DNA from: Pseudomonas sp. M47T1
Lineage (GTDB): Bacteria; Pseudomonadota; Gammaproteobacteria; Pseudomonadales; Pseudomonadaceae
Direction of reading: 5' to 3'
DNA: 64,000 nucleotides
Assembly (NCBI RefSeq): GCF_000263855.1
Contig: NZ_AJWX01000004.1
Location: forward strand, 1 to 64,000
Shown here: piece by piece, positions 56,330 to 64,000 of the stretch
Layout: each line of letters opens with the position of its first letter
Position numbering within the stretch: the stretch's first letter is position 1
Program-made: the position numbers and the translations under genes
The notes under the pieces: generated by a model
The model's database searches: none
What the model saw: only the letters and a program-made list of their open reading frames with translations
Told to the model about the DNA's origin: nothing

Positions 56330-57406
56330 TCAACCCCCGGAATAGACGAGTGGCACCCGGCGCAAGTTGCAGAATATCTGGTAAGGAATGGTCTGCGCGC
56401 AGGCCGCCACGTCGCTGGCCAGGATGTTGCGCCCCCACAATTCGACGGTGCTGCCCAGGTCGGCTTCCGGCACATCGGTGAGGTCAATGCACAGCATGTC
56501 CATGGACACCCGGCCCAACAGACGGGTGCGCTTGCCCGCCACCAGCACCGGCGTGCCGGTACCCGCATGGCGCGGATAGCCGTCGGCGTAGCCCAAGGCA
56601 ACCACGCCAATGCGCATGGGTTTGTCGGTGATGAATTTGGCGCCGTAGCCAATAGGCTCGCCAGCGGGCAGTTCACGCACGCAAATGACCTTGGACTCCA
56701 GGGTCATCACCGGCTGCAGACGCGCAGCTTCGGCCTGTGGTTCTTCAAACGGCGTGGCGCCATACAGCATGATGCCAGGACGCACCCAGTCGCTGGGCAC
56801 CTGCGGCAAGCCCAGCACCGCTGGCGAGTTGCGCAGGCTCACTTCGGCCGCCATGCCGGCGCGCGCAGCCTCGAACACCGCTACCTGGTCGCCACTGCTG
56901 GGGCAATCCAGTTCGTCGGCACGGGCGAAGTGGCTCATCAGCACGATTCGGGCGACCTTGCCGCTGGCCAGCAGGCGCTGGTAGCCGCTGGCGTAATCCT
57001 TGGGGTGCAGGCCCACGCGATGCATGCCCGAGTCCAGTTTCAGCCACACCACGATGGGCTTGGTCAACTGCGCCTGTTCGATGGCTTCCAGCTGCCACAG
57101 CGAGTGCACCACGCACCAGAAGTCGTGCTCCACGATCAGTTGCAGTTCGTCCGCCTCGAAAATACCTTCCAGCAACAGCACGGGGGCCTTGATACCCGCC
57201 GCGCGCAACTCCAGTGCCTCCTCGATGCACGCCACGGCAAAGCCGTCGGCCTCTGCTTCCAGCGCCAGCGCGCAGCGCACGGCGCCATGGCCATAGGCAT
57301 CTGCCTTGATCACGGCAAGGGCCTTGGCGCCATTGGCCAATTCACGGGCCAGGCGGTAGTTGTGACGCAGAGCATCGAGGTCGATCAGGGCACGGGCAGG
57401 ACGCAT
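56330..57406 (-). CDS. dadX: Alanine racemase, catabolic (DadX type)
   Basis: 358 aa, a PLP enzyme with Lys34 ([11 protein letters not shown]) and the second catalytic base Tyr254 (PIGYGAKF). It interconverts L- and D-alanine in the cytoplasm. It follows dadA and ridA on the same strand, so it is the catabolic racemase that supplies D-alanine to DadA, although it can also serve wall synthesis. A terminator-like hairpin stands between ridA and this gene and may reduce its expression. Confidence 0.94.
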   Translation of the reverse strand: MRPARALIDLDALRHNYRLARELANGAKALAVIKADAYGHGAVRCALALEAEADGFAVACIEEALELRAAGIKAPVLLLEGIFEADELQLIVEHDFWCVVHSLWQLEAIEQAQLTKPIVVWLKLDSGMHRVGLHPKDYASGYQRLLASGKVARIVLMSHFARADELDCPSSGDQVAVFEAARAGMAAEVSLRNSPAVLGLPQVPSDWVRPGIMLYGATPFEEPQAEAARLQPVMTLESKVICVRELPAGEPIGYGAKFITDKPMRIGVVALGYADGYPRHAGTGTPVLVAGKRTRLLGRVSMDMLCIDLTDVPEADLGSTVELWGRNILASDVAACAQTIPYQIFCNLRRVPLVYSGG

Positions 57407-57441
57407 GACGGCTGTCTTCTTCTGGGCAGACTAGGGGCGTG

Positions 57442-57464
57442 AAAAGCCCGGCAAAGTGCCGGGC
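57442..57464 (-). terminator. Intrinsic terminator/attenuator between ridA and dadX
   Basis: GCCCGGC (57446-57452) pairs with GCCGGGC (57458-57464) around a 5-base loop; on the minus strand the stem is followed by TTTT. It sits 12 bases after the ridA stop, inside the dadA-ridA-dadX operon. Confidence 0.75.
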
Positions 57465-57475
57465 CCGGGTATTGC

Positions 57476-57829
57476 TCAAGGCAAGGCGGCGACGACGGAC
57501 AGCTCGACGAGAATTTCCGGCTCGCACAATTTCGACTCGACGGTGGCGCGGGCCGGAGCCACGCCTTTTGGCAGCCATTTGTCCCACACGCTGTTCATGC
57601 CGGCGAAATGCGCGTCGATGTCCTTCAGGTAAATGGTCACCGAGAGCAGACGAGTCTTATCGGTACCGGCCAGGTCGAGCAGACGCTCGATGTTGGCGAG
57701 CACTTCGCGAGTCTGCTGTTCAATGCCGGCGGTCATGTCATCGCCCACCTGACCGGCAAGATAGACGGTGCCGTTATGGGTGACGATCTGACTCATGCGC
57801 TCATTGGTGAGCTGGCGCTGGATTGACAT
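57476..57829 (-). CDS. RidA family enamine/imine deaminase
   Basis: 117 aa, full length of the Rid family. Family segments are [54 protein letters not shown] (in parts, about 18-70) and a C-terminal [16 protein letters not shown] with the carboxylate site. Its conserved Arg lies in [14 protein letters not shown]. It hydrolyses reactive imines, as produced by DadA from D-alanine and other D-amino acids, which explains the position between dadA and dadX. Its start lies inside dadA (29-base overlap in another frame). Confidence 0.92.
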   Translation of the reverse strand: MSIQRQLTNERMSQIVTHNGTVYLAGQVGDDMTAGIEQQTREVLANIERLLDLAGTDKTRLLSVTIYLKDIDAHFAGMNSVWDKWLPKGVAPARATVESKLCEPEILVELSVVAALP

Positions 57830-59108
57830 GTCTTGCAGTCTCCTGGTGTTTGCCGTAACGGGAAATATCGAGGCCTTCGGCGCTGATTTGCGGCTTCTTG
57901 CGCGCCATCAGGTCAGCCAGGAAGCGGCCAGAGCCGCAGGCCATGGTCCAGCCGAGCGTGCCGTGCCCAGTGTTCAGGAACAGGTTGCGCAACGGCGTGG
58001 CACCCACGATAGGCGTGCCGTCTGGCGTGGTAGGGCGCAGGCCGGTCCAGAAGCTGGCCTGGTTGAGGTCGCCGCCTTGAGGATAGAGATCGTTGACGAT
58101 CATCTCCAGTGTTTCGCGCCGACGCGGGTTCAGCGACAGGTCAAAACCGGCAATTTCCGCCATGCCACCGACACGGATACGGTTGTCGAAACGGGTGATG
58201 GCGACCTTGAAGCTCTCATCCAGAATGGTCGAGGTGGGCGCCATGGCCGGGTTGGTGACAGGCACGGTCAGCGAATAGCCCTTGAGCGGGTACACCGGTG
58301 CCTTGATGCCCAGCGGCTTGAGCAGTTGCGGCGAGTAGCTGCCCAATGCCAGCACGTAGCGGTCGGCGGTTTCCAGCTTGCCGTCGATCCACACGCCATT
58401 GACCCGGTCGCCAGCGAAGTCGAGACGCTCGATGCTCTGGCCGAAACGGAATTCCACGCCCAGGTCCACGGCCATCTGTGCAAGCCTGGTGGTGAACATC
58501 TGGCAGTCGCCGGTCTGGTCGTTGGGCAGGCGCAGGGCGCCGGCGAGGATATGGGTGACGCCGGCCAGGGCCGGTTCGACGCGGGCAATGCCTTCGCGGT
58601 CGAGCAGTTCGTAAGGCACGCCGGATTGCTCCAGCACGGCAATGTCTTTCGCCGCATTATCGAGTTGCGCCTGGGTGCGGAACAGTTGGGTGGTGCCCAG
58701 GGTGCGACCTTCATAGGCGATACCGGTTTCGGCACGCAACTCGTCAAGGCAGTCGCGGCTGTACTCGGACAGGCGCACCATGCGTTCCTTGTTCACGGCA
58801 TAGCGGCTGGCGGTGCAGTTGCGCAGCATCTGCGCCATCCACAGGTACTGGTCAATGTCACCGGTGGCCTTGATGGCCAGGGGAGCATGGCGTTCCAGCA
58901 GCCATTTGATAGCCTTGAGCGGCACGCCCGGGGCGGCCCACGGCGAGGCATAGCCAGGCGAGACCTGGCCTGCGTTGGCAAAACTGGTTTCCATGGCAAC
59001 GGCGTTCTGACGGTCGACCACCGTCACCTCGAAGCCTTGCCGTGCCAGATAATAGGCACTGGCGGTACCTATCACACCGCTACCAAGTACCAGAACTCGC
59101 ATGCTCAA
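57801..59108 (-). CDS. dadA: D-amino acid dehydrogenase small subunit DadA
   Basis: 435 aa. A membrane-associated FAD enzyme with the N-terminal dinucleotide motif [21 protein letters not shown] (5-25) and the C-terminal [19 protein letters not shown] near 390. It oxidises D-alanine and other D-amino acids to 2-oxo acids, passing electrons to the respiratory chain. It is first in the dadA-ridA-dadX operon and divergent from an Lrp-type regulator (DadR-like), with a palindrome in the shared region. Confidence 0.95.
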   Translation of the reverse strand: MSMRVLVLGSGVIGTASAYYLARQGFEVTVVDRQNAVAMETSFANAGQVSPGYASPWAAPGVPLKAIKWLLERHAPLAIKATGDIDQYLWMAQMLRNCTASRYAVNKERMVRLSEYSRDCLDELRAETGIAYEGRTLGTTQLFRTQAQLDNAAKDIAVLEQSGVPYELLDREGIARVEPALAGVTHILAGALRLPNDQTGDCQMFTTRLAQMAVDLGVEFRFGQSIERLDFAGDRVNGVWIDGKLETADRYVLALGSYSPQLLKPLGIKAPVYPLKGYSLTVPVTNPAMAPTSTILDESFKVAITRFDNRIRVGGMAEIAGFDLSLNPRRRETLEMIVNDLYPQGGDLNQASFWTGLRPTTPDGTPIVGATPLRNLFLNTGHGTLGWTMACGSGRFLADLMARKKPQISAEGLDISRYGKHQETARHVNPAPAHQ

Positions 59109-59212
59109 TCCCTCACGCGGATAACCGCTGACATTTTTTGTTTATTGCGAAGATGCGCGCAGTTTAAAAAACATCAGCCAGTGCTATTCACTATATAAAC
59201 GCCTATATTCGG

Positions 59213-59224
59213 CGAGAATTCTCG
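59213..59224. promoter_or_regulatory. Palindrome between dadA and lrp, candidate Lrp operator
   Basis: CGAGAATTCTCG, a perfect 12-bp palindrome in the AT-rich 148-bp divergent region, 33 bp before the lrp start. Its AT centre and symmetry resemble Lrp/AsnC sites. Confidence 0.5.
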
Positions 59225-59256
59225 GCAAAAAACGCTTTTACGGAGGGGCATCGCCT

Positions 59257-59745
59257 ATGCGTACCCAGCATCAGAGCAAACGTGAGCTCGATAAAATTGA
59301 CCGCAACATCCTGCGGATCCTGCAGGCGGACGGGCGGATTTCGTTCACTGAACTGGGCGAGAAGGTCGGCCTTTCGACCACGCCCTGCACCGAGCGCGTG
59401 CGCCGCCTGGAGCGCGAAGGGATCATCATGGGCTACAACGCCCGGCTCAACCCGCAGCACCTCAAGGGCAGCCTGCTGGTGTTCGTGGAGATCAGCCTGG
59501 ACTACAAGTCAGGGGACACCTTCGAGGAGTTCCGCCGCGCGGTGCTCAAGCTGCCCCACGTGCTGGAATGCCACCTGGTGTCGGGCGACTTCGACTACCT
59601 GGTGAAAGCGCGCATTTCGGAAATGGCGTCGTACCGCAAATTGCTGGGCGACATCCTGCTTAAACTGCCGCATGTGCGCGAGTCCAAGAGCTATATCGTG
59701 ATGGAAGAGGTGAAGGAGAGCCTGAACCTGCCGATTCCCGATTGA
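59257..59745 (+). CDS. lrp: Lrp/AsnC-family regulator (DadR-like)
   Basis: 162 aa, close to the E. coli Lrp length of 164. The helix-turn-helix is LDKIDRNILRILQADGRISFTELGEKVGLSTTPCTERVRRLE (in parts, about 10-51) and the C-terminal RAM ligand domain covers 70-155 (VLECHLVSGDFDYLVKARISEM). Divergent placement from dadA fits a regulator that activates alanine catabolism in response to L-alanine, as known for DadR/Lrp in Pseudomonas. A family B hairpin follows its stop. Confidence 0.92.
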   Translation: MRTQHQSKRELDKIDRNILRILQADGRISFTELGEKVGLSTTPCTERVRRLEREGIIMGYNARLNPQHLKGSLLVFVEISLDYKSGDTFEEFRRAVLKLPHVLECHLVSGDFDYLVKARISEMASYRKLLGDILLKLPHVRESKSYIVMEEVKESLNLPIPD

Positions 59746-59750
59746 TGCTG

Positions 59751-59790
59751 AAGGTCCTTTGGACCTTTTCGCAGCCTGCGGCAGCGCCTA
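59751..59790 (+). terminator. Terminator-like hairpin after lrp (family B module)
   Basis: AAGGTCC (59751-59757) pairs with GGACCTT (59761-59767), followed by TT and CGCAGCCTGCGGCAGCGCC. The same AAGGTCC/GGACCTTTTCGCAGCCT module stands at 5268-5293, so it is both a dispersed repeat and a possible terminator. Confidence 0.6.
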
Positions 59791-59827
59791 AGCCCCCCTG
59801 CGAAGGCGCGCAAAGCGCGCCCAACAC

Positions 59828-60181
59828 TCAGACCAGCACCTGCCGAGTGGTGGCGATGAACTGGTGCACCGCCTTCTCGGCCAGTGGGTGAATCAACTCG
59901 ACCGGCCGCCGCCCGTTGGGGCACGGCAAACGTTCAGTGGTGCCGAACAGCCTGCAGATCAGCGGACGCTCGTCATACACCGTGCAACCGTTTGGCCCCA
60001 GGTGCACACAGTTGAGCTCGGCCAAGGCCGCTTCCTGCTCGGCGGCCGTCTTGCGTGGCAGCCGAGCCATTTCCTCAGACGAGGTGGTGACCGGGCCGCA
60101 GCAATCATGGCAACCCGGCACGCATTCGAATGAAGGAATCTGCTCACGCAGGAAAAGGACTTTGTGGCGGTTGCAGCTCAT
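59828..60181 (-). CDS. YkgJ-family cysteine cluster protein
   Basis: 117 aa from the ATG at 60181 (MSCNRHKVLFLREQIPSFECVPGCHDCCGP, first 30 residues). The family's metal or Fe-S cluster cysteines are present: CVPGCHDCCG, then CVHLGPNGC with VYDERPLICRLFG, and LPCPNG. Function is unknown; related proteins probably bind zinc or an iron-sulfur cluster. An in-frame ATG ten codons upstream (60211) has a somewhat better ribosome binding sequence (GGCAGG), so the start is uncertain. Confidence 0.82.
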   Translation of the reverse strand: MSCNRHKVLFLREQIPSFECVPGCHDCCGPVTTSSEEMARLPRKTAAEQEAALAELNCVHLGPNGCTVYDERPLICRLFGTTERLPCPNGRRPVELIHPLAEKAVHQFIATTRQVLV

Positions 60182-60253
60182 GGGGCGGTACCTGTCGACG
60201 CGAACCGTCATTTTGCCTGCCGCGCGCCGCCCGCCGATACCCCCGCCGGTCCC

Positions 60254-60490
60254 TCATTCCCGCCAGAATGCTTTGAGCCCCTCCTCCCGGGCTTGGCGCG
60301 GCGACAGGCCGACATCACGCAACTGGTCGGCGTCCAGTGCCAGCAGCGCGCGGCGAGTGATGAAACGGTGCCGCATCAGCCCCCAGAATCCCAGGCATGG
60401 CGGCGCTGCTCGCAGGGTCTGGCCCTGGGCATCGTATGCCTGGAGTTCCTGGTCGCGCAGCAGCAGACGCACATCGCTCAAGCCGTTCAT
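60254..60490 (-). CDS. DUF1127 domain protein
   Basis: 78 aa. The C-terminal 40 residues carry the DUF1127 motif: RRALLALDADQLRDVGLSPRQAREEGLKAFW. These small Arg-rich proteins are common in proteobacteria; some bind RNA or affect phosphate and C1 metabolism, but the role of this member is unknown. It is divergent from a MocR regulator with several candidate operators in the shared 170-bp region, the usual arrangement, so it is probably controlled by that regulator. Confidence 0.85.
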   Translation of the reverse strand: MNGLSDVRLLLRDQELQAYDAQGQTLRAAPPCLGFWGLMRHRFITRRALLALDADQLRDVGLSPRQAREEGLKAFWRE

Positions 60491-60548
60491 GTCCTTGTCC
60501 TCAGTGGTGGTGTGGGCACAGGGTCATGATCGGCTTAATACACATTTC

Positions 60549-60634
60549 ATTACAGACTCACAAAATCACTAATTTCACCATACAGATACTGTCAACTGCA
60601 CGCTGAATGCTGTATTTTTTGCCTATCTGTATGG
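60549..60634. promoter_or_regulatory. Cluster of ATACAGAT operators for the MocR regulator
   Basis: CCATACAGATA (60578-60588) and TATCTGTATGG (60624-60634) are perfect inverted copies. Two variants add to them: ATTACAGAC at 60549-60557, in direct orientation 30 bp before the first, and AATGCTGTATT at about 60606-60616, inverted. They lie between the DUF1127 and MocR genes, ending 27 bp before the MocR ATG. Confidence 0.75.
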
Positions 60635-60660
60635 TCCCTTCACACCGCCGGAAGTACGCC

Positions 60661-62094
60661 ATGACCCTTTACGTCAACCTCGCCGAACTGCTGGGCTCGC
60701 GCATCGAGCAGGGCTTCTACCGCCCCGGCGATCGCCTGCCATCAGTGCGCGCCTTGAGTGCCGAGCATGGGGTCAGCCTCAGCACCGTTCAGCAGGCGTA
60801 CCGCGTACTGGAAGACAACGGCCTGGCAGCGCCACGGCCCAAGTCCGGCTATTTCGTACCCAGCGCTCGCCTGCTGCCGGCACTGCCGGCGGTGGGCCGC
60901 CCGGCCCAGCGGCCGGTAGAAATTTCCCAGTGGGACCAGGTGGTGGAACTGGTCCGCAGCGCGCCGCGCAAGGGCGTGGTACAGCTGGGACGAGGCATGC
61001 CGGACGTCGACAGCCCTACCCTCAAGCCCCTGCTGCGCAGCCTGGCGCAGTTGGCGCGGCGCCAGGACATGCCCGGCCTGTATTACGACACCGTGCTTGG
61101 CACCGAGGCCTTGCGCGAACAGGTGGCGCGCTTGCTGCTGGACTCCGGCTGCCAGCTACAGGCTAGTGACCTGGTCGTCACTACGGGCTGCCATGAGGCC
61201 CTGTCGGCCAGCATCCGCGCCGTGTGCGAGCCAGGGGACATTGTCGCGGTCGACTCGCCCAGCTTCTTCGGCGCCATGCAAACCCTCAAGGGCCTGGGCA
61301 TGAAGGCCTTGGAAATCCCCACCGACCCCATCACCGGCATCAGCCTGGAAGCCCTGGAACTGGCCCTGGAACAATGGCCGATCAAGCTCATACAGCTCAC
61401 GCCCAACTGCAACAACCCGTTGGGCTACGTCATGCCGGAAAGCCGCAAACGCGCGTTGCTGACCCTGGCACAACGCTTCGACGTGGCGATCATCGAAGAC
61501 GATGTGTACGGTGACCTCGCCTACACCTACCCAAGGCCGCGCACGATCAAATCGTTCGATGAGGACGGCCGCGTACTGCTCTGCAGCTCGTTTTCCAAAA
61601 CCCTGGCACCGGGTCTGCGCATTGGCTGGGTTGCGCCTGGGCGCTACCTTGAGCGGGTGCTGCACATGAAGTACATCAGCACTGGCTGCACCGCCACGCA
61701 GCCGCAACTGGCCATCGCCGACTTCATCAAGGAAGGCCACTACGAACCGCACCTGCGGCGCATGCGCAGCCAATACCAGCGTTCGCGTGACCTGATGATC
61801 GACTGGGTCAGCCGGTATTTTCCGCCGGGCACTCGCGCCAGCCGCCCCCAGGGCGGCTTCATGCTATGGGTTGAATTACCGGAAAGTTTCGATACGCTGC
61901 GGCTGAACCGCGCTTTACTGGAGCAGAACGTACAGATTGCCGTGGGCAGCATCTTTTCTGCCTCGGGCAAGTACAGGAACTGCCTGCGGATGAACTTCGC
62001 CGCCCGAGCGAGCGACGAAATCGAAGCGGCAGTGCGCAAGGTCGGGGACGCGGCCACGCGGTTGATTGCAGCAATGGATGACGAGACCAAATGA
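60661..62094 (+). CDS. MocR-type GntR regulator with aminotransferase domain
   Basis: 477 aa. Residues 1-70 are a GntR winged helix (LGSRIEQGFYRPGDRLPSVRALSAEHGVSLSTVQQAYRVLEDNGL, in parts), joined to a fold-type I aminotransferase domain from about 105. The PLP lysine is Lys313 (SSFSKTLAPGLRIGW), and NCNNPLGYVMPE and the Asp of IIEDDVYGDL are as in the family. MocR proteins use PLP or PLP-amine adducts as effectors and rarely have transaminase activity. It is divergent from DUF1127, with inverted ATACAGAT sites between. Confidence 0.93.
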   Translation: MTLYVNLAELLGSRIEQGFYRPGDRLPSVRALSAEHGVSLSTVQQAYRVLEDNGLAAPRPKSGYFVPSARLLPALPAVGRPAQRPVEISQWDQVVELVRSAPRKGVVQLGRGMPDVDSPTLKPLLRSLAQLARRQDMPGLYYDTVLGTEALREQVARLLLDSGCQLQASDLVVTTGCHEALSASIRAVCEPGDIVAVDSPSFFGAMQTLKGLGMKALEIPTDPITGISLEALELALEQWPIKLIQLTPNCNNPLGYVMPESRKRALLTLAQRFDVAIIEDDVYGDLAYTYPRPRTIKSFDEDGRVLLCSSFSKTLAPGLRIGWVAPGRYLERVLHMKYISTGCTATQPQLAIADFIKEGHYEPHLRRMRSQYQRSRDLMIDWVSRYFPPGTRASRPQGGFMLWVELPESFDTLRLNRALLEQNVQIAVGSIFSASGKYRNCLRMNFAARASDEIEAAVRKVGDAATRLIAAMDDETK

Positions 62095-62150
62095 CCTTTA
62101 CCGGCCCGCCGGAGTCATAGCCACGCCCGCTCTGCGCAAGGATCACCACG

Positions 62151-63701
62151 TTGCGAACCACCTGGCTGTTGCCACTGCTGATAATTGCCCTGCTGGCGGG
62201 TTGCGCCACGGAGGTCGGCCATCGACAGCCGAGCCAGGCGCTGCCCGCCGACCAATCGGCATTCGGCCGCTCGGTGCAGTCCCAGGTCGCCGAGCATGGT
62301 GGCCTGTCGGGCTTTCGCCTGCTGCCCAACGGCCCGGAAGCCTTCCGCGCCCGCGCCGAGCTGATTCGCAATGCACAGAAAAGCCTGGACCTGCAGTACT
62401 ACATCGTCCATGACGGCCTCAGCACCCGCGCCCTGGTGCATGAACTGCTCAAGGCCGCAGACCGCGGCGTACGCATCCGCATTCTGCTGGACGACACCAC
62501 CAGCGATGGCCTGGATGAGATCATTGCCACCCTGGCCGAGCACCCCAACATCCAGATTCGCCTGTTCAACCCGCTGCACCTGGGCCGCGCCACCGGTGTA
62601 ACGCGAGCCATGGGCCGGCTGTTCAACCTGTCACGCCAGCATCGGCGCATGCACAACAAGCTGTGGATCGCCGATGACAGCATGGCCATCGTCGGCGGCC
62701 GCAACCTGGGTGACGAGTATTTCGATGCCGAGGCAAACCTCAACTTCACCGACATCGACCTGCTGAGCGTGGGCCCGGCGGCGGCGCACCTGGGCGAGAG
62801 CTTCGATCAGTATTGGAACAGCGCCCTGAGCCGGCCCATTGGCGAGTTCCTGTACTTCAAGCCATCGCCCAAGGACCTGATAAAGACCCGCGCGCGCCTG
62901 GAAGAATCGCTGGCCGACGAACGCCAGCGACGCCCGGCGCTGTACCAACAATTGATGGCGTACCGGTTCAAGCCGCACATGCAGGCCTGGCGCAACGAGT
63001 TGATCTGGGCCGACAGCCAGGTACTGTGGGACGCCCCCAGCAAAGTACTGGCCCAGGACGAACCCGACCCCCGCCTGCTGTTGACCACCCAGCTCGCGCC
63101 GCAACTGGACACGGTGCATCAGGAACTGATGCTGATTTCCGCCTACTTCGTGCCACGCGAGCCAGGGTTGCTCTACCTCACCGGCCGGGCGGATGCAGGC
63201 GTGGCGGTGAGCCTGCTGACCAACTCGCTGGAAGCCACCGACGTGCCCGCGGTACATGGCGGCTATGCGCCCTACCGCAAGGCGCTGCTGGAGCACGGCG
63301 TGAAGCTATATGAGCTGCGGCGCCAGCCGGGCGAGCCGCCACGGCACAAGCTGCTGGGCTTCCACGCAAGCTCCGACTCCAGCCTGCACAGCAAGGCCAT
63401 GATCTTCGACCGTCAGCGGGTGTTCATCGGCTCGTTCAATTTCGATGCACGCTCGGTGCTGTGGAACACCGAGGTCGGGGTACTGGTGAAGAGCCCGGAG
63501 CTGGCGGAGCGAACCCGCGAGCTGGCCTTGCAGGGCATGTCCCCGGCCCTCAGCTACCAGGCGGAGCTCAAGGACGGCAAGGTGGTGTGGGTGACCGAGG
63601 ACAACCACCACCTGCACACCCTCACCACCGAACCGGGTGACCTGTGGCGGCGCTTCAACGCCTGGATGAGCAAGGCCATCGGGCTGGAAAAGATGCTTTG
63701 A
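62151..63701 (+). CDS. Phospholipase D-family lipoprotein
   Basis: 516 aa with a TTG start at 62151 behind CAAGGATC. A lipoprotein signal ends in LAGC at 15-18. Two HKD catalytic motifs are intact: His168-Lys170-Asp175 (MHNKLWIADD) and His413-Lys415-Asp420 (LHSKAMIFD), each followed by a GxRN or GSFN turn (VGGRNLGDEYFD; IGSFNFDARS). The layout is that of exported cardiolipin-synthase-like PLD proteins such as ClsC. It probably hydrolyses or transfers phospholipid headgroups at the envelope. The gene lies 56 bases after the MocR gene. Confidence 0.9.
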   Translation: MRTTWLLPLLIIALLAGCATEVGHRQPSQALPADQSAFGRSVQSQVAEHGGLSGFRLLPNGPEAFRARAELIRNAQKSLDLQYYIVHDGLSTRALVHELLKAADRGVRIRILLDDTTSDGLDEIIATLAEHPNIQIRLFNPLHLGRATGVTRAMGRLFNLSRQHRRMHNKLWIADDSMAIVGGRNLGDEYFDAEANLNFTDIDLLSVGPAAAHLGESFDQYWNSALSRPIGEFLYFKPSPKDLIKTRARLEESLADERQRRPALYQQLMAYRFKPHMQAWRNELIWADSQVLWDAPSKVLAQDEPDPRLLLTTQLAPQLDTVHQELMLISAYFVPREPGLLYLTGRADAGVAVSLLTNSLEATDVPAVHGGYAPYRKALLEHGVKLYELRRQPGEPPRHKLLGFHASSDSSLHSKAMIFDRQRVFIGSFNFDARSVLWNTEVGVLVKSPELAERTRELALQGMSPALSYQAELKDGKVVWVTEDNHHLHTLTTEPGDLWRRFNAWMSKAIGLEKML

Positions 63702-63755
63702 ACAAGCGGATACTTGCGCCGCTGCCAGGAAATCTGTGCCGCCCCCCAGGAGCTG

Positions 63756-63830
63756 CCGAAAGCTGCGAAGGCCCGCACCGCAGGCCCGCGATCGGCCTGA
63801 CATCGCCGAAGGCTGCGTCCTGTCAGCGCC
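63756..63830. repeat. Dispersed palindromic element (family B)
   Basis: GCGAAGGCCCGCACCGCAGG, CCCGCGATCGGCCTGACATC and GCCGAAGGCTGCG, closely similar to 5219-5262 and 42130-42180. It lies between the convergent PLD and MFS genes. Confidence 0.7.
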
Positions 63831-63832
63831 CG

Positions 63833-64000
63833 TTATGCAGGCAATTCGAGGGCGTGGGGCTTGCGCGCCAGCAGCACCAGGCCCAATGCCCCCGCTGCCA
63901 TCAGCAGCGGCAGCGCATGGCCGCTGACCCATTGGCTGCCTGCACCGGCCAGCACCGGGCCTATCAGGCAGCCAACACCCCACAGTTGCGCCACATGGGC
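63833..64000 (-). CDS. MFS transporter, C-terminal fragment (5' end beyond window)
   Basis: The last 55 codons of a gene that enters from the right edge, reading LWGVGCLIGPVLAGAGSQWV, then GHALPLLMAAGALGLVLLARKPHALELPA to a TAA at 63833. Two hydrophobic helices with the GVGCLIGPVLAGAG pattern are typical of the eleventh and twelfth spans of a major facilitator. Substrate unknown. Confidence 0.7.
   Translation of the reverse strand, partial: AHVAQLWGVGCLIGPVLAGAGSQWVSGHALPLLMAAGALGLVLLARKPHALELPA

Overview
The window is a GC-rich, gene-dense chromosomal segment from a fluorescent Pseudomonas, most likely of the P. putida group. Support comes from the algP-algQ-dsbB-hemYXDC-algR-algZ-argH block, the lptM-lysA-dapF-DUF484-xerC block, sutA, the lysine-catabolism genes amaA/amaB with a DUF1338 gene beside them, and abundant short palindromes of the P. 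putida REP type. No rRNA, tRNA, CRISPR array, insertion sequence or prophage was seen.

Layout. (1) 1-4350: a minus-strand type VI secretion unit (VgrG, DUF4123 adaptor, two tandem DUF3304 lipoproteins, the last cut by the left edge) and an orphan DUF3077 gene. (2) 4400-9640: a LysE-type exporter flanked by repeats, an ABC-F ATPase, the histone-like AlgP and a FKBP isomerase. (3) 9640-18530: AlgQ/Rsd, DsbB, four haem genes hemC-hemD-hemX-hemY followed by dsbB on the same strand, the AlgZ/AlgR two-component pair and divergent argH. (4) 18760-27920: small conserved genes, cyaA, cyaY and the lptM-lysA-dapF-DUF484-xerC-HAD operon, closed by a strong bidirectional terminator. (5) 27990-34200: sutA, yjbQ, the nitrogen-regulated glnK-amtB pair with a recognisable sigma-54 promoter, ubiK, a LysR regulator and comM. 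(6) 34200-38100: a decayed helix-turn-helix remnant, a FUSC transporter, a 105-bp imperfect palindrome and a MscS channel fused to a cyclic-nucleotide-type domain. (7) 38150-43700: amaA and amaB, a divergent LysR gene with a good operator, and the DUF1338 2-oxoadipate enzyme, together covering the pipecolate/aminoadipate branch of lysine breakdown. (8) 43700-55480: chemoreceptor, LysR/MATE divergent pair, a GGDEF-EAL protein, rep, xpt, an acyl-CoA hydrolase/transferase and a cytochrome c5. (9) 55640-64000: a cupin regulator, the dadA-ridA-alr alanine operon with divergent Lrp-type regulator, small metal-site and DUF1127 genes, a MocR regulator with clear operators, a phospholipase-D-like lipoprotein and the end of an MFS gene.

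Most of the content is core Pseudomonas housekeeping. The less ordinary parts are the duplicated DUF3304 genes behind the VgrG unit, the fossil HTH fragment at 34.2 kb, the cNMP-type MscS channel without the usual ligand arginine, the antisense overlap of MATE and GGDEF-EAL genes, several regulator/operator pairs readable directly from symmetry, and three families of dispersed palindromes. No wholly new multi-gene system was found.
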